Notes under the pieces: generated by a model
Told to the model about the DNA's origin: nothing
The model's input: only the letters and a program-made list of their open reading frames with translations
Database searches by the model: none
Assembly (NCBI GenBank): GCA_003228395.1
Contig: QIDJ01000373.1
Location: 1-10,307, forward strand
DNA: 10,307 bases
Reading direction: 5' to 3'
From: Flammeovirgaceae bacterium
Lineage (GTDB): Bacteria > Bacteroidota > Bacteroidia > Cytophagales > Cyclobacteriaceae
Position numbers and translations under genes: made by a program
Part shown: positions 6,397-10,307 of the stretch, one piece after another
Layout: the number at the start of each line of letters is the position of its first letter
How positions within the stretch are numbered: the first letter of the stretch is position 1

Positions 6397-6599
6397 ACCT
6401 CAATATTATTTATTTTTCCTGAATTAATAAATTTATCGTAAACATCAATTTGCATTTCGAAATAAAAATATCCTCTCCGGCAATCACATTAAATAACCGG
6501 ATGAATTACGCTGAAGATTAACATAGCTACTCCCAATCCGCAATTATAATTCACTGATTCCTTACTTTTGCAACCTGCTTTTTTCGGCAACAGGTAAAC
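6397..6599. promoter_or_regulatory. Divergent promoter region between the glutaredoxin-like gene and mfd
   Basis: This 203-base AT-rich spacer separates two outward-facing genes and must hold both promoters. A clear box is visible for mfd (listed separately). For the glutaredoxin-like gene only a one-mismatch box (TAAATTTA on the - strand) is seen, without a good -33 element. No operator-like palindrome stood out. Confidence 0.4.
6563..6570 (+). promoter_or_regulatory. -7 promoter box of mfd
   Basis: TACTTTTG is a perfect TAnnTTTG match, the -7 element used by the primary sigma factor of Bacteroidota. It lies 29 bases before the GTG start, giving a predicted leader of about 20 bases. The upstream -33 TTTG is not obvious. 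Confidence 0.5.
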
Positions 6600-9500
6600 G
6601 TGAAAATAAAGGACTTTATAAATATCTATAAAGAAAGCGGTTTTGTACAAACGCTTGCAGAACGGATTAAACCGAATGAAAGCCGGTGCGTGGCATTCAA
6701 AGGTCTTTCCGGCAGCCTCGATGCGGTAATTGCCGCGACGCTGTACCAGTTAAATCACCAGACTTTTCTCTTCATTATGTATGACAAAGAAGAGGCGGCC
6801 TATTTTCATAACGATCTTCAAAACCTCCTCCCTGATAAGGAGGTGCTATTTTTCCCATCCTCCTACAAAAAACCTTACACCTTCGAAGAAACGGATAATG
6901 CCAACATCCTGATGCGGGCCGAGATTCTCAACCGCATCAACAATAAAGCCTCCACCGGAGAACTGATTGTAACCTATCCTGAAGCCCTAACAGAAAAGGT
7001 GATCAATAAAAGAAGTTTGAGAGAAAACACATTTACGGCAAAAACCGGTGAAAAAGTGGATATCGCTTTTCTTACCGAATTGCTGATTACATACGACTTT
7101 GAGCAAACAGACTTTGTTTATGAAGCGGGTCAGTTTGCCGTCAGGGGAGGAATCATTGATGTGTTTTCATTTGCCAACGAGCTGCCTTACCGGCTGGAGC
7201 TTTTCGGCGATGAAATCGAGCGTATCCGTACCTTCGATCCGGCTTCACAACTTTCCGTCGAAAATCTTCGCCAGATAAACATCATTCCCAACGTACAAAC
7301 CCGTCTTATCAAAGAATCACGGCAATCATTTGTTGACTTTCTTCCAAACAACACCAAAATCTGGTTCAGGGATTACCGGCACCTGCTTGATCACCTGGAT
7401 TTGCATTTTGAAAAAGCTACCGCGCAGTTTGATCTGATCCTCGAAAAAAGCGGCGGTGCACAAGTGATCCTGAAACCTGAATCCATTTTTGAAAATGGCG
7501 ACTCATTTTCTGCAAAACTTAACAACCTTGTACGCATCGAATTCGGTAATCAGTTTCATCTTAAAGCGGACGATTCATTTACATTCAATGCTTCCAGCCA
7601 GCCAGCCTTTAATAAGAATTTTGAGTTACTTACACAAGATTTTGACGAAAAGCAGACTACCGGTATTTCGATATTTCTTGTGGCCGAGCAAATCAGGCAG
7701 TTAATGCGTTTTCGCGAAATATTTGATGAAATTGACCCGTTTGTTACGTACCAGGAACTTAATGTCGGCCTGAGAAAAGGGTTTATCGACCATAGTGAAA
7801 AGATTGCCTGCTATACAGACCACGAGATTTTTGAGCGGTTTCACCGTTATAAGCTTCGGAAAAAACACACCAAATCGAAAGCCCTCACACTTAAGGAGCT
7901 TCAGACACTCCACCCCGGCGATTACGTCACACACATCGACCACGGCATCGGCCGGTTTGCCGGCCTGGAAAAAGTGGATGTTAGCGGTAAAAAACAGGAA
8001 GCCATCCGTCTGATCTACCGTGATGACGACCTGCTGTATGTAAGCCTCCATTCGCTTCATAAAATTTCAAAATATTCGGGACGGGAAGGCGTACCTCCAG
8101 CCATCAATAAGTTAGGGTCGCAGGAATGGGAAAACAAAAAAAAGCGTGTAAAAAGAAAAGTCATTGACATTGCCGCCGACCTGATCCGGCTGTATGCAAA
8201 ACGCAAAAGCGCTCCGGGTTACGCATATTCGCCCGATAGTTTTCTGCAGGCCGAGTTGGAAGCCTCTTTTATTTATGAAGACACATTAGACCAGGCCAAA
8301 GCCACAGAGGATGTAAAGGCAGATATGGAACAACCCCACCCAATGGACCGCCTGGTATGCGGTGATGTTGGTTTCGGGAAAACAGAGGTTGCCATTCGCG
8401 CGGCATTTAAAGCGATAGCCGAAGGTAAACAAGTAGCGGTACTTGTGCCCACCACTATTCTGGCCATGCAGCATTTCCATACATTCGGTGAAAGACTTAA
8501 AGAGTTTCCTGTAAAAGTGGCGTACGTTAACCGTTTTAAGTCTGCAAAAGAAGTCAAAGAAATACTGACCGGAGTCGAAAACCGGACTGTGGATATCCTG
8601 ATTGGCACCCACCGGATTGTAAACAAAGATGTGAAATTCAAAAACCTCGGGCTGCTGGTAATTGACGAAGAACAAAAATTTGGTGTAAAGGTGAAAGAAC
8701 GGCTCAAGGAAATGAAAGTGAATGTGGATGTGCTTACATTAACCGCTACACCCATTCCGCGTACCCTGCATTTTTCGTTAATGGGAGCGCGTGACCTGAG
8801 CACAATATCCACGGCACCGCCAAACAGGCAGCCGGTAACCACAGAAACACACACGTTTAACCAGGCGCTTATACGTGATGTGATAAGTTTTGAGTTGAAG
8901 CGGGGTGGACAGGTGTTTTTCGTACACAACCATATTCGTGATATAGAAGAAGTTGCCAATATCGTATTTAAGTTGGTGCCCGATGCCCGTATAGCCGTGG
9001 CCCATGGGCAAATGGAAGGTCACCGGCTTGAAAAAACCATGATCCGGTTTATCGAAGGCGGATATGATATTCTTGTTTCCACCAACATTATTGAATCCGG
9101 GCTGGACATTCCCAACGCAAATACCATAATCATAAATCACGCGCATATGTTCGGACTTTCTGACCTGCATCAGATGAGAGGCAGGGTGGGCCGGTCAAAC
9201 CGCAAAGCATTTTGCTATCTGCTCACACCTCCACTCATCCACATTTCCGCTGATTCGCGTAAACGGCTACGGGCGTTGGAAGAATTTTCTGAACTTGGTG
9301 ATGGATTTAAGGTCGCCATGCGCGACCTCGATATCCGGGGCGCCGGCAACCTGCTTGGCTCGGAGCAAAGCGGGTTTATAAACGACCTGGGCTTTGATAT
9401 GTACCACAAAATTCTGGACGACGCCGTGCAGGAATTGAAAGAAACGGAGTTTAAAGACTTATTTACGACAGATCTGACCAATGTGGTGAAACAAATTGTG

Positions 9501-9953
9501 CGTGATTGCACGATCGAAACTGACCTTGAAATTCTCATCCCCGAAGATTATATAAGCAATATTTCAGAGCGACTGCATCTTTATAACGAACTTGACAATA
9601 TTGAAGATGAAGCATCGCTGACTACCTTCCGAAACAATATTACCGACCGGTTCGGGCCTGTCCCTGAACCTGTTGAAGCGCTGATTGAAACGACACGGCT
9701 GAGATGGAAAGCACAAACACTTGGTTTTGAAAAAGTGGTTTTGAAGAATGAATCCATGAAATGTTATTTTGTTTCACCTGATAATGAAGTTTATTTTAAC
9801 TCTGACGTATTTGGGCGTATTTTAGCGTTCATTCAGCAAAGTCCACAACGCTGCAAAATGAAGGAAATAAAAAACAAGCTTATCCTCACCATTGATGAGA
9901 TTGTGCGCATTGAGGAAGCACATGAAGTGATGGCTGCTATGGAAATAACTTAA
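6600..9953 (+). CDS. mfd: Transcription-repair coupling factor Mfd
   Basis: Mfd is the ATP-driven DNA translocase that pushes stalled RNA polymerase off DNA and recruits UvrA for nucleotide excision repair. The 1117-residue length is usual. Residues 1 to about 330 form the UvrB-like module; its P-loop is degenerate (GLSGSLD near 35-41), as in known Mfd proteins, and FAVRGGIIDVFSF is typical. The RNA-polymerase-interacting CarD-like domain is at about 430-500 (HPGDYVTHIDHGIGRFAGLE). The translocase has Walker A GDVGFGKT at 588-595 (K594), Walker B DEEQ at 689-692, TATP at 715-718 and motif VI QMRGRVGR at 858-865. The C-terminal UvrA-regulating domain occupies about 980-1080. All core residues are present. 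GTG at 6600 is preferred because it gives the expected N-terminus and there is no ATG nearby; a weak AGG lies just upstream. It stands alone behind its own promoter. Confidence 0.98.
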   Translation: MKIKDFINIYKESGFVQTLAERIKPNESRCVAFKGLSGSLDAVIAATLYQLNHQTFLFIMYDKEEAAYFHNDLQNLLPDKEVLFFPSSYKKPYTFEETDNANILMRAEILNRINNKASTGELIVTYPEALTEKVINKRSLRENTFTAKTGEKVDIAFLTELLITYDFEQTDFVYEAGQFAVRGGIIDVFSFANELPYRLELFGDEIERIRTFDPASQLSVENLRQINIIPNVQTRLIKESRQSFVDFLPNNTKIWFRDYRHLLDHLDLHFEKATAQFDLILEKSGGAQVILKPESIFENGDSFSAKLNNLVRIEFGNQFHLKADDSFTFNASSQPAFNKNFELLTQDFDEKQTTGISIFLVAEQIRQLMRFREIFDEIDPFVTYQELNVGLRKGFIDHSEKIACYTDHEIFERFHRYKLRKKHTKSKALTLKELQTLHPGDYVTHIDHGIGRFAGLEKVDVSGKKQEAIRLIYRDDDLLYVSLHSLHKISKYSGREGVPPAINKLGSQEWENKKKRVKRKVIDIAADLIRLYAKRKSAPGYAYSPDSFLQAELEASFIYEDTLDQAKATEDVKADMEQPHPMDRLVCGDVGFGKTEVAIRAAFKAIAEGKQVAVLVPTTILAMQHFHTFGERLKEFPVKVAYVNRFKSAKEVKEILTGVENRTVDILIGTHRIVNKDVKFKNLGLLVIDEEQKFGVKVKERLKEMKVNVDVLTLTATPIPRTLHFSLMGARDLSTISTAPPNRQPVTTETHTFNQALIRDVISFELKRGGQVFFVHNHIRDIEEVANIVFKLVPDARIAVAHGQMEGHRLEKTMIRFIEGGYDILVSTNIIESGLDIPNANTIIINHAHMFGLSDLHQMRGRVGRSNRKAFCYLLTPPLIHISADSRKRLRALEEFSELGDGFKVAMRDLDIRGAGNLLGSEQSGFINDLGFDMYHKILDDAVQELKETEFKDLFTTDLTNVVKQIVRDCTIETDLEILIPEDYISNISERLHLYNELDNIEDEASLTTFRNNITDRFGPVPEPVEALIETTRLRWKAQTLGFEKVVLKNESMKCYFVSPDNEVYFNSDVFGRILAFIQQSPQRCKMKEIKNKLILTIDEIVRIEEAHEVMAAMEIT

Positions 9954-10120
9954 ACGTAACAAATAAGCCTGCATAATCTCAATTTACCCACGGAGGTTTT
10001 TGTTGAGCAGGCCGCACCTATGCTTAATCCTTCAGTCAACTTTGAAAAATTGATTTTTTGAATGAGCCTACAATTTAAAACTTGTTCAATTGTTAAATTA
10101 TTAGAGGAATCACTCTGCAT
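9950..10120 (-). CDS. Doubtful 56-residue Cys-containing ORF
   Basis: ATG at 10118-10120 to TAA at 9950-9952 on the - strand, overlapping the mfd stop tail-to-tail by 3 bases. The product begins MQSDSSNNLTIEQVLNCRLI, has GAACSTKTSVGKL in the second half and ends LCRLICYV, with four cysteines (C17, C38, C50, C54). No family is recognised. Fifty-six open codons in AT-rich DNA are somewhat unusual, but the opposite strand over the same bases also reads as plausible protein, so at most one can be real. No ribosome-binding site or clear promoter box is seen. Confidence 0.22.
   Translation of the reverse strand: MQSDSSNNLTIEQVLNCRLIQKINFSKLTEGLSIGAACSTKTSVGKLRLCRLICYV
9961..10062 (+). pseudogene. 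Possible short 3' gene remnant downstream of mfd
   Basis: Starting after an in-frame stop at about 9957-9959, 33 codons are open to a TGA at about 10060-10062. They read like a protein end: HNLNLPTEVFVEQAAP, then MLNPSVNFEKLIF. Codons are well mixed and there is no ATG near the front. This could be the tail of a gene whose 5' part was lost, or chance. It competes with the - strand frame over the same bases, and no family is recognised. Confidence 0.22.
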
Positions 10121-10188
10121 GGTGATATTTGTAACGTTGTGAAGATTTTTTAGATGATTATAAAATATTTTTCGTGATTATGAGTTAT

Positions 10189-10196
10189 TAGTTTTG
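10189..10196 (+). promoter_or_regulatory. Candidate -7 box reading out of the window
   Basis: TAGTTTTG is a perfect TAnnTTTG match followed by CAGG. It could drive a + strand gene beyond the window end. A TTTTTCG stretch about 18-20 bases upstream is a poor -33 match. Confidence 0.3.
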
Positions 10197-10218
10197 CAGG
10201 TTTTAAAAGTATTAAAGG

Positions 10219-10249
10219 GTTGAATTTACTTCAACAACTTATTTTTTTT
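10219..10249 (+). terminator. Weak hairpin plus T-run
   Basis: GTTGAA-TTTAC-TTCAAC forms a perfect 6 bp stem with a 5-base loop. Six bases later comes a run of eight T. The stem has only two GC pairs and the T-run is not adjacent, so it may be a weak terminator or an attenuator behind the box at 10189, or chance. Confidence 0.25.
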
Positions 10250-10307
10250 GGGTGAATAATTACATTTATTGATTAGATGTGCTATTTTGCCTCTTTAATT
10301 TCGGTAT

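Larger units (their letters stand above)
9954..10307. other. Unassigned tail of the window
   Basis: These 354 bases hold no gene that can be assigned with confidence. The first 110 bases are richer in GC and open on both strands. The rest is AT-rich, with a 7 bp inverted repeat (AATTTAA/TTAAATT at 10072-10099), a + strand promoter box and a weak hairpin followed by eight T. No convincing mfd terminator was identified. Confidence 0.4.

Noticed and set aside
8273..8959. 228-codon - strand frame
   Set aside because: It is a shadow of the Mfd translocase region; Ser/Arg/Thr-rich composition is typical of antisense reading.
1..10307. tRNA, rRNA, CRISPR array or intact insertion sequence
   Set aside because: No cloverleaf-like sequence, regular repeat-spacer pattern, recognisable transposase or paired terminal inverted repeats with target duplication was seen.

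Overview
The window looks like chromosomal DNA of a Bacteroidota bacterium (Cytophagia/Chitinophagia-like). The grounds are AT-rich spacers around GC-balanced housekeeping genes, a perfect TAnnTTTG promoter box in front of mfd, weak or absent Shine-Dalgarno sequences, and several short lipoprotein-type signal peptides. The lineage is inferred from style and was not tested by a search.

Layout from left to right. A short spacer holds a possible gene remnant. It is followed by a + strand M3-family zinc peptidase lipoprotein (167-2296). Converging on it from the other strand is a damaged pair of small accessory genes: the 5' part of a small protein (2668-2865), running without its own 3' end into a retropepsin-like aspartyl protease (2335-2752) that also carries a frameshift. 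Divergent from this pair is an MsbA-type ABC exporter half-transporter (3021-4775). Only 18 bases later comes a markedly AT-rich TlpA/thioredoxin-like lipoprotein gene (4794-5352). It is broken by what looks like an internal out-of-frame deletion, and its original C-terminus can still be read in the next frame. The 0.7 kb that follows holds a possible terminator, a 37-residue one-span membrane protein on the - strand, and a spacer with weak signs of structured RNA. A glutaredoxin-like lipoprotein (6028-6396, - strand) is divergent from the complete transcription-repair coupling factor gene mfd (6600-9953). The last 354 bases have no gene that can be assigned with confidence, but they hold competing short open frames, a perfect TAnnTTTG box pointing out of the window, and a weak hairpin plus T-run.

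The intact genes have ordinary roles: envelope peptide hydrolysis, ABC export, envelope thiol-disulfide chemistry and transcription-coupled DNA repair. They do not form one pathway. No defence system, CRISPR array, intact transposon, prophage, rRNA or tRNA was seen. The most informative signal is gene decay. Three small low-GC accessory genes lying between housekeeping genes are all broken. Two of the lesions are junctions where about 13-17 bases read as native protein in both the incoming and outgoing frames, as expected from deletion between short similar sequences. I found no convincing new biological system. The best candidates for follow-up are the broken retropepsin pair, the truncated thioredoxin-like gene, the 37-residue membrane protein and the short frames after mfd.
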